64,000 bases of DNA from Pasteurellaceae bacterium Macca (GCA_023101485.1 LVZB01000001.1:248001-312000), one strand, 5' to 3'; positions 32,221 through 42,397 are shown, numbered from the stretch's first letter. Made by a program: numbers and translations. Notes: generated by a model not told the origin, from the letters alone.

Positions 32221-33370
32221 AAAAGCGAATACGGCTACTGCCTACTTTTTCCCCTTCGGCTCGTTGCGCTGTAATCACCTTCTCCCCTTCTTTCAGCCCT
32301 TCGGTGATTTCGGTAAATTGATTATCCCCAAGCCCCGTTTTGACGGCTTTTTCCTGCACCACGTCATTTTCTAACACCTCGACAAACACTGCCTTTCCAC
32401 GTTTTTTCAACGCGGTATTTGGCACAATCAGCACGTTCTGTTTCTCGGCGATAATGACTTTTCCTTCCGTTGTCATCCCAATACGCAACTTCTGGTGGGG
32501 ATTATCCACCACCACATTGGCGTAGTAATAAACGGCATTACTATTGCCCGATATTTCGGAATAGTTATTATCCGTAAGGGCAGTTAAAGCGGGATCGACG
32601 GATTGAATCTTCCCTTCGTAGCGGTGGCTTGGATCAGAAAGTGTGGTAAAAGTGACCGCTTGTTGAGCTTTGACTTGGTCAATATCCCCTTCGGCAATTT
32701 CAAGTTTAATCAATGCCTTAGAGAGATCCGCAATTTGCACTAAGGTAGGCGAGGTTTGGTTGGAATTGACCGTCTGCCCTTCGGAAACCGGTACAGAAAC
32801 CACCACGCCTGCCATTGGAGCAACAATTTTGCTATAACTTAGATGAGTTCTTGCGGTATTTACCGCAATTTCTGCCACTTGAATTTGGGCTTTGGTATCT
32901 TCTAAATTCGCCCGTGCGAGTGCTAAATTATTTTTGGAGGTATCCAGATCCATTTGGGAGGTACTTTTTTGCGTATAAAGTCGGCTCAACCGTTGATAAT
33001 TTGCCTCAGCAACGCTTAATGCCACTTGGCGAGCATTGAGTTGCGTTTTCTGCGCCGCTAATTGTGCTTGGGCGGTGCTCAAATTATTCTGTTGCGTTTC
33101 GGCATCAATTTCCGCAATAAGATCCCCTCGCTGAACCGCTTGCCCCAAAGAAACGTGCAATTTCAAAATTTTCCCCGAAACCTGCGCCCCCACTTCGGTA
33201 CGTTGGTAAGCCCGAACCGAGCCTGTGGCAAGGACGCTTTTCTCCAAATTCCCCCTTTTTACGCTTTCGGTGATGTAATGTACCTTAGGGGTGGTTTCCC
33301 AATGGAAAAAATAGACATAGCCGGCAATGCCCAGTAAGGCGATAACAAGAAGGAAAAAAAGACGTTTCAT
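32219..33370 (-). CDS. MacA-like periplasmic adaptor (membrane fusion protein)
   Basis: Adaptor subunit of a tripartite efflux or secretion pump. The 383-residue protein has one N-terminal membrane anchor (about 4-22) and a biotinyl-lipoyl-like domain (VGAQVSGKILKLHV). A long coiled-coil hairpin at about 95-170 (repeated Leu/Ala/Gln) is followed by beta-barrel and membrane-proximal domains. It most resembles MacA, but no macB-type ABC permease gene lies beside it: the gene runs into the ychF terminator and is preceded by an unrelated phosphatase gene. An uptake word within the gene (about 32654) overlaps AVTFTTL codons. Confidence 0.82.
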   Translation of the reverse strand: MKRLFFLLVIALLGIAGYVYFFHWETTPKVHYITESVKRGNLEKSVLATGSVRAYQRTEVGAQVSGKILKLHVSLGQAVQRGDLIAEIDAETQQNNLSTAQAQLAAQKTQLNARQVALSVAEANYQRLSRLYTQKSTSQMDLDTSKNNLALARANLEDTKAQIQVAEIAVNTARTHLSYSKIVAPMAGVVVSVPVSEGQTVNSNQTSPTLVQIADLSKALIKLEIAEGDIDQVKAQQAVTFTTLSDPSHRYEGKIQSVDPALTALTDNNYSEISGNSNAVYYYANVVVDNPHQKLRIGMTTEGKVIIAEKQNVLIVPNTALKKRGKAVFVEVLENDVVQEKAVKTGLGDNQFTEITEGLKEGEKVITAQRAEGEKVGSSRIRF

Positions 33371-33434
33371 GATTATTCAAGGTAAAAAAGAGTCTGGCTT
33401 ACAGACCAAGAAAAGGGTGAAATGTTCGGAAAAA

Positions 33435-33469
33435 GGGGCAGTTTGCAAGATATTGTCTAAAAATGCCCC
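33435..33469 (-). terminator. Probable terminator of the YigL-type phosphatase gene
   Basis: GGGGCA and TGCCCC with a ~23-base loop on the minus strand, followed by TTTTTCC. The long loop makes this moderate evidence. Confidence 0.5.
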
Positions 33470-33489
33470 GTTATTGAGTGAGATATAAA

Positions 33490-34305
33490 CTAAAGCCCAA
33501 ATAATGTCACAAGATAATGCGCAACAGCTTGATCTTTATGATTCCCAATCACTTCACACTTTGGCAACGCTGATTTTAAGCGAGGATCGGCATTTTCCAT
33601 GACACAGCCCTTACCGACCGAGGCGAGCATTTCTACGTCATTCATGCCATCTCCAAAGGCGATACAATAAGCCAACGTGTAGCCCCGTTGCTTCACTAAT
33701 TCCGCCAACGTGTTAGCTTTACATACCCCTTTGCTCATCATTTCTAAACATTGTGGCGTGGAGTAAGTCAGTTGCAGTTGATCGCCATATTTTTCTCGTA
33801 AAAAGGTTTCTACCGGGAGCAAATCTGCCGGCGTTTTGCCGATGTAGAAGATCTTTTCCGTTCCACGTCCGTGGTGGTGAGCAAAATCCACCACTTGATA
33901 CATAAAGCCTGAATCTTGATGATATTGACGCAGTTGTTCAATATCCACATTGATAAACCATTCCTCCCCCTGATAGCTATTTAAGCAAACCTTCGTTGGG
34001 TCAAAGGGGGTTGTTTGCATAATCTCTAACGCAAGTGCTTCGGGAATGATGTGGTGTGCAAGTAACTCCCCCGCCAAATTATTGCCCCGCGCGCCGTTTG
34101 AGGTGACTAAGGTGGCATCCTCAATCCCAATTTTGGCAATAATATGTCGCACATCGGGCAGACTACGCCCCGTTGCGAGGAAAATATCCACCCCTTGTTT
34201 TGCTAAGGCTTGAAGGGTCTGAATGGTGAAATCAGCAATACGATGCTCCCCGTTCAGCAATGTGCCATCAAGGTCGGAAATAATGGCTTTAAATGGATGT
34301 GACAT
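33490..34305 (-). CDS. HAD-IIB (Cof-type) sugar/PLP phosphatase, YigL-like
   Basis: Cytoplasmic HAD hydrolase of 271 residues with the nucleophile motif SDLDGTL (Asp11, Asp13), TGR near 43, a C2 cap and the C-terminal AFGDGMNDVEMLA metal motif. Segments such as TSNGAR, CLEMMSKGVCKANTL and GKGCVMENADPRLK resemble E. coli YigL, which dephosphorylates pyridoxal phosphate and hexose phosphates. Substrate is inferred from family only. Monocistronic. Confidence 0.85.
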   Translation of the reverse strand: MSHPFKAIISDLDGTLLNGEHRIADFTIQTLQALAKQGVDIFLATGRSLPDVRHIIAKIGIEDATLVTSNGARGNNLAGELLAHHIIPEALALEIMQTTPFDPTKVCLNSYQGEEWFINVDIEQLRQYHQDSGFMYQVVDFAHHHGRGTEKIFYIGKTPADLLPVETFLREKYGDQLQLTYSTPQCLEMMSKGVCKANTLAELVKQRGYTLAYCIAFGDGMNDVEMLASVGKGCVMENADPRLKSALPKCEVIGNHKDQAVAHYLVTLFGL

Positions 34306-34570
34306 AACAGTCTCCTAAATCATCAAAAAGTGGGAAAAAGGTAACAAATTTCCCCCCTTTCAGCAAATTTCAGGCAAGAAAAGTATTTTTTAGCTTAAAC
34401 ATTAGCTAACTTAGATCAAAATTCAATCAAACAGTTCAAAAAAAGAAAACGCTATATTTCGCCAGAACAGTTCATTTTTGTTTGGCAAAAAAAGCAAAAT
34501 AATAAAACTTTTTACTTTATTTTGTTATTTACTCAACACTAAATGCTGTTTTTTGTTAAAAAATCGCAAA
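34306..34570. other. A/T-rich intergenic region upstream of the leu leader
   Basis: No reading frame with gene-like features and no recognised RNA element was seen here. It is strongly A/T rich and ends at the operator-like palindrome at 34572-34583. Confidence 0.5.
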
Positions 34571-34571
34571 A

Positions 34572-34583
34572 GCAAACGTTTGC
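34572..34583. promoter_or_regulatory. Perfect PurR-type core palindrome upstream of the leuA promoter
   Basis: GCAAACGTTTGC is a perfect 12-base palindrome, identical to the core of the PurR box. It lies 17 bases ahead of the -35 of the leucine leader promoter. The purD operator at 57439-57454 has the same core. Regulator identity is inferred. Confidence 0.55.
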
Positions 34584-34600
34584 CAAAGTGAAATATTCCA

Positions 34601-34628
34601 TTGACTTCACTTCCTTTAAAGCTATGAT
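34601..34628 (+). promoter_or_regulatory. leu leader promoter
   Basis: TTGACT (34601-34606), 16-base spacer, TATGAT (34623-34628); the leader ATG follows about 43 bases after the -10. Confidence 0.75.
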
Positions 34629-34670
34629 AACGCCACTTCTGAATAACAATGCAAACATAAACACACAACA

Positions 34671-34727
34671 ATGATAAGACTCTTTTCTCTCCGGCTTCTG
34701 ACTCTCACGCATTCGGTGCGAGGGTAA
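34671..34727 (+). CDS. leuL: leu leader peptide
   Basis: An 18-residue peptide with five leucine codons (CTC, CTC, CTT, CTG, CTC), including an adjacent pair in RLLTLTHS. It sits between a good promoter and an attenuator hairpin ahead of leuA. The 5' part of its own coding sequence (CTTTTCTCTCC) can pair imperfectly with GGAGAGAGAAAAG at 34733-34745. GTGCGAGGG near the stop can pair with CCCGCAC of the terminator, giving the mutually exclusive structures of a classical attenuator. Confidence 0.88.
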   Translation: MIRLFSLRLLTLTHSVRG

Positions 34728-34763
34728 ATCTTGGAGAGAGAAAAGTTCACTATCCACACTTTT

Positions 34764-34790
34764 AGCCCGCACGTCCCTGCGGGCTTTTTT
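34764..34790 (+). terminator. leu attenuator terminator
   Basis: AGCCCGCA-cgtccc-TGCGGGCT followed by TTTTT, between the leu leader and leuA. It controls read-through into leuA according to leucyl-tRNA supply. Confidence 0.88.
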
Positions 34791-34844
34791 ATTGGCAAAG
34801 CCGTGGATAATCCCCTAATCAACGCCAACTAATGGAGATGTTCT

Positions 34845-36386
34845 ATGAGTAACAACATTATTATTTTCGATACCACGTTACGGGACGGCGAACAGTCCCT
34901 TAAAGCTAGCCTAACCGTCAAAGAGAAATTACAAATCGCCCTCGCCCTAGAACGCTTAGGGGTAGATGTGATGGAAGTTGGCTTTCCGGTCTCTTCATCG
35001 GGGGATTTTGAATCCGTCCAAACCATTGCGCGACACATTAAACATAGTCGAGTCTGTGCATTATCCCGCGCCGTGGATAAAGATATTGATGTCGCCGCCG
35101 AAGCATTAAAAGTTGCCGAAGCCTTCCGTATTCATACCTTTATTGCCACCTCTGCCCTCCACGTTGAACATAAACTCAAACGATCTTTTGATGATGTGGT
35201 TGAAATGGCAATTAATGCGGTAAAACGCGCAAGACGTTATACCGACGATGTCGAATTTTCCTGCGAAGATGCAGGGCGAACAGGCATCGATAATATCTGC
35301 CGAGTGGTGGAAGCGGCGATCAATGCTGGAGCGACTACCGTCAATATTCCTGATACCGTCGGCTTCTGCTTACCATCGGAATATGGCAATATCATCGCAA
35401 ACGTGATGAACCGTGTGCCAAACGTAGATAAAGCGGTCATTTCAGTGCATTGCCATAATGATTTAGGTATGGCAACCGCCAACTCATTAACGGCGATTCA
35501 AAATGGTGCTCGCCAAATTGAATGTACCATTAACGGTATCGGTGAGCGTGCCGGTAATACCGCCTTAGAAGAGGTGGTCATGGCGATTAAAACCCGCCAA
35601 GCGTTATTTGGTGCAGATACCCGCATCAACACCCAAGAAATTCATCGTGTCAGCCAAATGGTCAGCCAGCTCTGTAATATGCCGATTCAACCGAATAAAG
35701 CTATCGTAGGTTCAAACGCCTTTGCCCACTCCTCAGGTATTCACCAAGATGGTATGGTAAAAAATAAAAACACCTATGAAATTATGTCCTCTGAAACCAT
35801 TGGGCTGAAAAAAGAGAAGCTCAATTTAACTGCCCGTTCTGGTCGTGCGGCGGTCAAAAATCATATGAGTGAAATGGGCTATCAGGAGAGTGATTACGAT
35901 CTCGATAAACTCTACAATGCATTCTTACAGCTGGCTGATAAAAAAGGTCAGGTATTTGATTACGATTTAGAAGCCCTCGCCTTTATTGATATGCAACAAG
36001 GCGATGAAGATCGTTTAAAACTTGATGTAATTACCTCCCAAGTCATCAGCCATTTACCCGCCTCGGCATTTGTGCAGGTTGAGCTAGACGGCGAGAAACG
36101 CAGTGAAGTATCAAGTGGCGGAAATGGACCTGTTGATGCGGTATTTAATGCGATTTTAAAAATTACAGGTCTCGATCTGCAAATGTTGCATTACAACCTC
36201 GCCGCCAAAGGCGAAGGGGCTGAAGCCTTAGGGCAAGTGGATATTGTGGTGGAATATCAAGGTCGCCGTTTCCACGGTGTCGGTCTTGCCACGGATATTG
36301 TGGAATCCTCCGCCCGTGCGTTAATTCACGCCATCAATGCCATTTATCGTTCGCAAAAAGTTGCCGATATTAAAGCCAAAAAATAG
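34845..36386 (+). CDS. leuA: 2-isopropylmalate synthase
   Basis: First committed step of leucine synthesis: acetyl-CoA plus 2-oxoisovalerate. The 513-residue protein has [11 protein letters not shown] at 8-18 and the metal-binding HCHNDLGMA in the TIM barrel. The C-terminal (about 390 onward) allosteric domain senses leucine. Preceded by leader peptide and attenuator; start supported by TGGAGA. leuB, leuC and leuD do not follow: a terminator and the convergent ycaO do. Confidence 0.97.
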   Translation: MSNNIIIFDTTLRDGEQSLKASLTVKEKLQIALALERLGVDVMEVGFPVSSSGDFESVQTIARHIKHSRVCALSRAVDKDIDVAAEALKVAEAFRIHTFIATSALHVEHKLKRSFDDVVEMAINAVKRARRYTDDVEFSCEDAGRTGIDNICRVVEAAINAGATTVNIPDTVGFCLPSEYGNIIANVMNRVPNVDKAVISVHCHNDLGMATANSLTAIQNGARQIECTINGIGERAGNTALEEVVMAIKTRQALFGADTRINTQEIHRVSQMVSQLCNMPIQPNKAIVGSNAFAHSSGIHQDGMVKNKNTYEIMSSETIGLKKEKLNLTARSGRAAVKNHMSEMGYQESDYDLDKLYNAFLQLADKKGQVFDYDLEALAFIDMQQGDEDRLKLDVITSQVISHLPASAFVQVELDGEKRSEVSSGGNGPVDAVFNAILKITGLDLQMLHYNLAAKGEGAEALGQVDIVVEYQGRRFHGVGLATDIVESSARALIHAINAIYRSQKVADIKAKK

Positions 36387-36406
36387 CAACAAATGGCGCA
36401 AAAAAA

Positions 36407-36443
36407 ACCACCCCTTGTGTAAATACAAGCGGTGGTTTTTTAT
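36407..36443. terminator. Terminator between leuA and ycaO containing an uptake word
   Basis: AACCACC-c-CTTGT and ACAAG-c-GGTGGTT with a short loop, A-run and T-run on opposite sides. The right arm contains ACAAGCGGT. Confidence 0.85.
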
Positions 36444-36480
36444 TGACTTTTTGCACCGGCTAAAAACGCCGTCAATCGCT

Positions 36481-38244
36481 TTAGTTCATATCGCTTTGGC
36501 GTTTGGCTTTTTGCAATTTCTCATAGGCGTTGAGCAATTTCTGATGGGCTGCCATATTTTCAAGGCGCTCATCACTCCCCTCTAAACCATTAAATGGATT
36601 GCCCCCTTGAATGGCTGACCAAGCCAACGCTACCGCTTCTTTGCTATACATTTTCTCAAAAACAGCACGATACTGTGTAGGCTGACGGCTTTCATCGAGG
36701 AACAGTTCCAAGGAACTAATTAAACAACGGTAGTAATTATTTCGCTCTGCACTAAATACGCTGGCATTCATATTTGCCGTCCAGTTTGCCCAATCTAAGG
36801 CTTCTTCAAGGTTGCCTAGGGCAAGATGAAGCATGGATTTCAACTCTCCGACACGGAGCGTTTGCCACGCTGACCCTTTATCCGCCACGATACCTAAAAA
36901 CTCCCGAAGACGGGTCATATCATCGATACTTTGGTCATCTAATTCGTCTAACAGCTCTTGATAGGTTTCTGCATCGTGATGGAAATAAGGTAAATCCAAC
37001 AGAATTTCACGCCACTCCATCCCCATATTATTATTGGCATAGATTAAATCATCCGGCGGATAAATATTTGACATACTCGGGGCTAAGATTCGGCAAGCAT
37101 ACACGCCGAGGTGTTCATAATCCATAATATAAACTTCCTGCCCAAGGTTATTGAAAATAGCCATCATTTTGGCAAACTCTTTCTCCGTTGTGCCGGAGAA
37201 ATCCCAATGGACGAAAGGATAATCTGCTTCCTCTTTGAAAAGATCCCACGAAATCAGACCGCTTGAATCAATAAAATGCGTTTCAAGGTTAGCGTGATCG
37301 GCAACATCTTCATTGTTGAAAGAAGGCGGGGCAAAAACATCGAGATCTTTTAAGCTACGCCCTTGTAAAAGCTCCGTTACCGTGCGTTCAAAAGCCACTT
37401 GGAAATGGGGGTGTGCGCCGAAAGAGGCAAAGCAAGTGCCATTATTCGGGTTAAGTAAAATCACGCAAATTACTGGGAATTTGCCACCGAGGGAAGCGTC
37501 ATAGCATAAAATCGGGAAGCCTTCTTGTTCCAATTTTTCAATGGAGGCTTGAATACTTGGATAACCGGCAATCACACTTTGGGGAATTTCAGGCAGGCTA
37601 ATGGCTTCGGTGATAATGCGATTTTTGACAAAACGCTCAAAAATTTCCGATAGGGCTTGAACACGGGCTTCATTCGCTGTATTGCCGGCAGACATGCCGT
37701 TTGACACAAACAGATTCGCCACGATGCTTTGGGGAATATAGACCGTTTTACCGTCAGATTGGCGGGTATAAGGTAAGGCGACAATCCCTCTCTCTGGATT
37801 GCCAGATTGCAGATCCACTAATAAATCCGGCGTGAGATCGCCATTAGGGTCAAAATAGCGTCGTAAGAAGTCATCTAAAATACCCTCTGGTAAGCATTCT
37901 TCATCTTCAATGGCAAACCATTTTTCATTCGGGTAATGGACAAAATCCCCCGTTGAAAGGGGATTTCCAAGATAAAAATCCGCCCAGAAATAGTTTGTCG
38001 ATAAACGCTCAAAATACTCCCCTAATGCCGAAGCAAGAGCGGCTTTTTGTGTTGCCCCTTTACCGTTGGTAAAACATTGGGGGCAATCTTTATCCCGAAT
38101 ATGCACCGACCAGACGTTCGGCACAGGGTTCAGCCAAGAGGCCTCTTCAATATTAAAACCTAACTGTTGTAATTGCGTTTGGAAACGTTCGATACTCTCT
38201 TCAAGGGCGGCATCTTTACCCGTAATAAACGTTTGGGTGGTCAT
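36481..38244 (-). CDS. ycaO: YcaO protein (ribosomal protein S12 methylthiolation accessory factor family)
   Basis: A 587-residue protein close to E. coli YcaO, starting MTTQTFITGKDAALEESIER. It has a YcaO ATP-grasp-like cyclodehydratase core (NGKGATQKAALASALGEYFER, SNGMSAGNTANEA, ALSEIFERFVK) and a C-terminal TPR-like helical region. In E. coli it aids RimO in beta-methylthiolation of S12. The start at 38244 follows the homologous N-terminus; an earlier start would add four residues. No peptide-natural-product genes surround it, so a housekeeping role is most likely. Confidence 0.9.
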   Translation of the reverse strand: MTTQTFITGKDAALEESIERFQTQLQQLGFNIEEASWLNPVPNVWSVHIRDKDCPQCFTNGKGATQKAALASALGEYFERLSTNYFWADFYLGNPLSTGDFVHYPNEKWFAIEDEECLPEGILDDFLRRYFDPNGDLTPDLLVDLQSGNPERGIVALPYTRQSDGKTVYIPQSIVANLFVSNGMSAGNTANEARVQALSEIFERFVKNRIITEAISLPEIPQSVIAGYPSIQASIEKLEQEGFPILCYDASLGGKFPVICVILLNPNNGTCFASFGAHPHFQVAFERTVTELLQGRSLKDLDVFAPPSFNNEDVADHANLETHFIDSSGLISWDLFKEEADYPFVHWDFSGTTEKEFAKMMAIFNNLGQEVYIMDYEHLGVYACRILAPSMSNIYPPDDLIYANNNMGMEWREILLDLPYFHHDAETYQELLDELDDQSIDDMTRLREFLGIVADKGSAWQTLRVGELKSMLHLALGNLEEALDWANWTANMNASVFSAERNNYYRCLISSLELFLDESRQPTQYRAVFEKMYSKEAVALAWSAIQGGNPFNGLEGSDERLENMAAHQKLLNAYEKLQKAKRQSDMN

Positions 38245-38265
38245 AGCTATTCTCATTAAAAAAAT

Positions 38266-38291
38266 GGCGAGAAGACTACCAAATTCTCGCC
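38266..38291 (-). terminator. dpp operon terminator
   Basis: On the minus strand GGCGAGAA-tttggtagtc-TTCTCGCC followed by ATTTTTTT, downstream of dppF and in the ycaO upstream region. Confidence 0.85.
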
Positions 38292-38350
38292 AAAAATCAA
38301 CGCAAATTACGTTAAAGGGGGGATTTCCAAACGACTTCGCCTAAGATGAC

Positions 38351-39331
38351 TTATTCCACCATAAAACAGGCAATTTTCGTGCCGTCAGGGTAGCTTTTTA
38401 ACGTTGGGCGTTCTTGGCTACAACGTTCTGTCGCTTTATGGCAACGTGCATGGAAAGCACAGCCCTTTGGTGGGTTAAGCGGGCTTGGAAGCTCGCCGGT
38501 CAGTTTAATTCGCTCACGGCGTTGCGTACTGTTTAAGCGTGGTGTTGCCGAAAGCAGTGCTTGGGTGTAAGGGTGCTGTGGATTATTGAAGATCTGCTTC
38601 GTTTCGCCTTGCTCCACACAACGCCCGAGATACATCACCATCACTTCATCGGCAATATGCTCCACAACGGAGAGATCGTGGGAGATAAAGACATAAGACA
38701 AGCCAAAATCTTGCTGTAAGTCCATCATCAAGTTCAATACTTGCGCACGCACGGAAACATCCAGTGCAGAAACCGGTTCGTCCGCTACCACGATATCAGG
38801 ATCAAGCATTAAGCCCCTTGCAATAGCGATCCGCTGGCGTTGCCCACCGGAAAACATATGGGGATAGCGGTCATAAAATTCAGGTTTTAGCCCGACTTTA
38901 CCCATCATTTCAAGGACTTTCGCTTTCCGCTGTGAAGCGGTGAGATCAGTATTGATGAGTAACGGCTCTTCTAAAATCGACCCGACTTTTTTACGCGGAT
39001 TTAACGAGGCATAAGGGTTTTGAAAGACGATCTGGATTTTCTTACGGCGTAATTTTTCCGTTTCGCTATCATTTACTAAGAAATTTTGCCCGTTGTAGAA
39101 TAGCTCCCCTTCTGTTGGGCGTTCGATCATCGTGAGCATTCGCCCAAGGGTCGATTTACCACACCCAGACTCCCCCACAATCGCCAAGGTTTTCCCTCGC
39201 TCAAGGGTGAAAGAAACGCCATCCACGGCTTTCACTTCCTTCGGTTTGCTAAACATTCCCTGCTTCACGGGATAATATTTTTTAAGATCAACCGCATTAA
39301 GAAGCGGTGCATTTTGTTGAGAATTTTGCAT
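38351..39331 (-). CDS. dppF: Dipeptide ABC transporter ATP-binding protein DppF
   Basis: Cytoplasmic ATPase subunit of a peptide importer. The 326-residue protein has Walker A GESGCGKS, the signature [14 protein letters not shown] and Walker B IVVADEP. The C-terminal oligopeptide/dipeptide extension has the Cys cluster CAFHARC, as in OppF/DppF, where four cysteines bind an Fe-S cluster. It is last in the dpp operon and follows dppD by 13 bases. Confidence 0.95.
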   Translation of the reverse strand: MQNSQQNAPLLNAVDLKKYYPVKQGMFSKPKEVKAVDGVSFTLERGKTLAIVGESGCGKSTLGRMLTMIERPTEGELFYNGQNFLVNDSETEKLRRKKIQIVFQNPYASLNPRKKVGSILEEPLLINTDLTASQRKAKVLEMMGKVGLKPEFYDRYPHMFSGGQRQRIAIARGLMLDPDIVVADEPVSALDVSVRAQVLNLMMDLQQDFGLSYVFISHDLSVVEHIADEVMVMYLGRCVEQGETKQIFNNPQHPYTQALLSATPRLNSTQRRERIKLTGELPSPLNPPKGCAFHARCHKATERCSQERPTLKSYPDGTKIACFMVE

Positions 39332-39344
39332 AGTTGCTCCTTAA

Positions 39345-40328
39345 TTACAGTGCGGTAGGCTCGCCTAAGGCATTCAGTGGGGTATGGCATTTGACCTGAC
39401 GCCCATCAAATTGATGCAATGCAGGCTCTTTTTCTCGGCAGAGATCCGTTGCATAAGGGCAACGTGGGTTTAATAGACAGCCTTTCGGGCGGTCATATTT
39501 CCCCGGCACAACACCCGGTAGCGATTGTAAACGAGATTTTCCTTCGGCAAATTCCGGCAAGGCTTTGAGCAATGCTTGGGTATAAGGGTGAAGTGGCGAC
39601 TGGAAGATCTGCTCCGCCCGCCCTTCTTCAACAACCTGACCGGCATACATCACGATAATGCGGTGTGCAGATTCGGCAATCAGGGCAAGATCGTGGGTAA
39701 TCAGAATCAACGCCATATTCTCTTTGCGTTGTAATTCCAGCAATAAATCAATAATTTGCGCTTGAATCGTTACGTCTAAGGCGGTAGTTGGCTCATCGGC
39801 AATCAGCAATTTAGGATTACACGCAATCGCCATCGCAATCATGACACGTTGGCTCATTCCCCCCGAAAGCTGATGGGGATAAACCTCTAAACGAGAAACA
39901 GGGTCAGGAATTCCTACCATTGTTAATAGTTCAATGGTACGCTCTTTCCGCCACGCTTTTGTTCCACCTTGGTGGATTTTCAGCGCTTCCATAATCTGAT
40001 AACCCACAGTATAACTTGGGTTAAGGCTTGTCATCGCATCTTGGAAAATCATTGACACATCTGCCCCAACGATTTTTTGCTTCTCTTTCGGGCTAAGGGA
40101 AAGTAAATCCGTACCGTTAAATTGCAAACGGTCTGCCATTACTCGCCCCGGGTAATCAATTAGCCCCATAATCGCAAGGGAGCTAACAGATTTACCTGAA
40201 CCCGACTCCCCGACAATGCCAAGCACTTCGCCTTCATTGACGGTATAGCTAATACGATCAACCGCTTTAAATGGCGATTTCTGATCGCCAAAATGGACGG
40301 AAAGTTCATTTACGTCTAATAATGCCAT
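39345..40328 (-). CDS. dppD: Dipeptide ABC transporter ATP-binding protein DppD
   Basis: Second ATPase subunit, 327 residues, with Walker A GESGSGKS, the signature [13 protein letters not shown] and Walker [15 protein letters not shown]. The C-terminal Cys-containing peptide-transporter extension reads [15 protein letters not shown]. It lies ten bases after dppC. Confidence 0.95.
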   Translation of the reverse strand: MALLDVNELSVHFGDQKSPFKAVDRISYTVNEGEVLGIVGESGSGKSVSSLAIMGLIDYPGRVMADRLQFNGTDLLSLSPKEKQKIVGADVSMIFQDAMTSLNPSYTVGYQIMEALKIHQGGTKAWRKERTIELLTMVGIPDPVSRLEVYPHQLSGGMSQRVMIAMAIACNPKLLIADEPTTALDVTIQAQIIDLLLELQRKENMALILITHDLALIAESAHRIIVMYAGQVVEEGRAEQIFQSPLHPYTQALLKALPEFAEGKSRLQSLPGVVPGKYDRPKGCLLNPRCPYATDLCREKEPALHQFDGRQVKCHTPLNALGEPTAL

Positions 40329-40338
40329 TCCTTCCTCC

Positions 40339-41229
40339 TTATTGTTTTAATTTTGGATCAAGGGCATCACGCAAACCGTCACCCATGAGGTTGAAGGCAA
40401 GCACAAGGGATAAAATCGTTAAACCCGGAATGGTCACCAACCAGTTTGCTGACTGCATAAAGCCACGGGATTCCGCCAACATGGTGCCAAGCTCTGGCGT
40501 TGGTGGCTGTGCGCCAATCCCTAAGAAACCCAGTGCGGCTAACTCTAAGATCGCATTCGAAATACCCATTGTCATTTGTACGATTAACGGGGCTAAGCAG
40601 TTCGGTAGAATCACGATAAACATTAAACGCAACACACCTGCACCCGCCACACGGGAAGCAGTCACATAATCACGATTTTTTTCACTTAATACTGAAGCCC
40701 TGGTTAAACGAACATAACTTGGAATCGACACCACGGCAATCGCAAAGGCCGCGTTAATTAAGGAAGGTCCAAGAATCGTTACCACACCAATAGTTAATAA
40801 CAAACTTGGAATAGCAAGCATAATATCCACAAATCGCATAATGATAATATCGGTTACGCCACCATAATAACCCGCCAATAAACCGAGAATTACCCCTAGC
40901 ACACAGGACATCACCACAATCAGTAAACCAATAGAAACGGATAATCTTGCCCCGTAAATAATACGAGATAAAATATCACGCCCAATATCATCTGTGCCGA
41001 AAAAATATGCCGACTGACCACCTTCAAACCAAGCAGGTGGAAGCAATAAGGCTGAGCGATTTTGTTCAATCGGATCAAAAGGGGCAACAAGCGGGGCAAA
41101 AATACAGATTAATCCCACAATCACAATAAAAGTTAAGCCAATAACGGCACCACGATTTTGGCGAAAATAGTGCCAAAATTCTTGCAAAGGGCTTGAAGGA
41201 ACTGGTGCAGTTTCTACAATATCTGACAT
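40339..41229 (-). CDS. dppC: Dipeptide ABC transporter permease DppC
   Basis: Inner-membrane permease of 296 residues with an N-terminal helix and a five- to six-helix BPD_transp_1 domain. It carries the EAA-type loop ([23 protein letters not shown]) that contacts the ATPases. Lies 18 bases after dppB. Confidence 0.95.
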   Translation of the reverse strand: MSDIVETAPVPSSPLQEFWHYFRQNRGAVIGLTFIVIVGLICIFAPLVAPFDPIEQNRSALLLPPAWFEGGQSAYFFGTDDIGRDILSRIIYGARLSVSIGLLIVVMSCVLGVILGLLAGYYGGVTDIIIMRFVDIMLAIPSLLLTIGVVTILGPSLINAAFAIAVVSIPSYVRLTRASVLSEKNRDYVTASRVAGAGVLRLMFIVILPNCLAPLIVQMTMGISNAILELAALGFLGIGAQPPTPELGTMLAESRGFMQSANWLVTIPGLTILSLVLAFNLMGDGLRDALDPKLKQ

Positions 41230-41247
41230 CTCTCACTCCAATTTCAA

Positions 41248-42252
41248 TTAATGATGGCGAATACGCGGATTTACCACGCCATAAAGCAGATCGACTGCCA
41301 AATTGACTAAAATAATAATGGTGGCAATAATCAACACCGAGCCTTGTAACACAGGGTAATCACGCGAATTGATGGCATCAATAATCCATTTACCAATTCC
41401 CGGCCACGAGAAAATATTTTCTGTTAATACTGCACCCGAAAGGAGCTGTCCCACAATGAGCCCCACTACAGTCACCACCGGAATTAACGCATTACGCAAG
41501 GCGTGAATAATAACAATACGTGTGGTATTTAAGCCTTTTGCTTTGGCAGTACGAATATAATCTTCTCCTAACACTTCTAACATAGAAGAGCGGGTCATTC
41601 GAGTAATGATAGCCAATGGAATCGTGCCAAGCACCACTGCAGGTAAAATTAACGATTTAATGGCAGCTAAAAATGCCCCAGGTTCATCCGAGTTCCACGT
41701 GTCAATTAACATAAACCCAGTTTGGGTATCGATCCAATACTCCGCCGGTAATCGCCCAGAAGCGGGTAATCCTAGCGAGGTTGAAACATACAAAATAAGA
41801 ATTAAGCCCCACCAGAAAATCGGCATTGAATAACCCGCTAAGGAAAGTGAACTCACGGTATGAGAAATCCACGAGTCTTTTTTTACTGCGGCAATCACAC
41901 CTAAAATAACGCCTCCAATGAGCGACCACAATAATGCAAAAAAAGCAAGCTCAACGGTGGCAGGAAATAACGTAAAAAATTCCTTTAACACAGGTTCATT
42001 ATTACGGAAAGAGTTGCCTAAATCACCGTGAAAAATGCCTTTAATGTAATTGAAATACTGCTCAGGTAACGGCAAATCCAAACCAAGTTGGTGCATCATT
42101 TGAGCATGGACTTCAGGGCTTAATCCCCGTTCGCCCATTCGAATCTCAATCGGATCACCTGGGATTAAATGCACTAAGGCAAAGGTAATTAAAGTAATGG
42201 CTAAAAAGGTTGGAATAACCATTAAGATACGTTTAAGAATAAATTGAAACAT
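41248..42252 (-). CDS. dppB: Dipeptide ABC transporter permease DppB
   Basis: Inner-membrane permease of 334 residues, starting MFQFILKRILMVIPTFLAIT. It has six membrane segments and the EAA-type loop RTAKAKGLNTTRIVIIHALR. The gap of 145 bases between dppA and dppB holds an uptake word and a hairpin (42324-42343) likely to lower expression of the membrane parts relative to the binding protein. Confidence 0.95.
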   Translation of the reverse strand: MFQFILKRILMVIPTFLAITLITFALVHLIPGDPIEIRMGERGLSPEVHAQMMHQLGLDLPLPEQYFNYIKGIFHGDLGNSFRNNEPVLKEFFTLFPATVELAFFALLWSLIGGVILGVIAAVKKDSWISHTVSSLSLAGYSMPIFWWGLILILYVSTSLGLPASGRLPAEYWIDTQTGFMLIDTWNSDEPGAFLAAIKSLILPAVVLGTIPLAIITRMTRSSMLEVLGEDYIRTAKAKGLNTTRIVIIHALRNALIPVVTVVGLIVGQLLSGAVLTENIFSWPGIGKWIIDAINSRDYPVLQGSVLIIATIIILVNLAVDLLYGVVNPRIRHH

Positions 42253-42323
42253 AATCTATCTCGTTTTAGGGGTAGCAAGCGGTCATTTTTTTACAACATT
42301 TTGCCCGCTTGTACGAAAAATAG

Positions 42324-42343
42324 TGGCACGAAACCTCGTGCCA
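42324..42343 (-). terminator. Intercistronic hairpin between dppA and dppB
   Basis: TGGCACGA-ggtt-TCGTGCCA, a perfect stem followed by CTATTTTT on the minus strand. Because the downstream permease genes have no obvious promoter of their own, partial termination or mRNA-end protection is more likely than full termination. Confidence 0.6.
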
Positions 42344-42397
42344 TTGCGTTTCTATAAATACCTTTCTTAGTTAGAAAGGTCAAGTATGAAGGGCATG

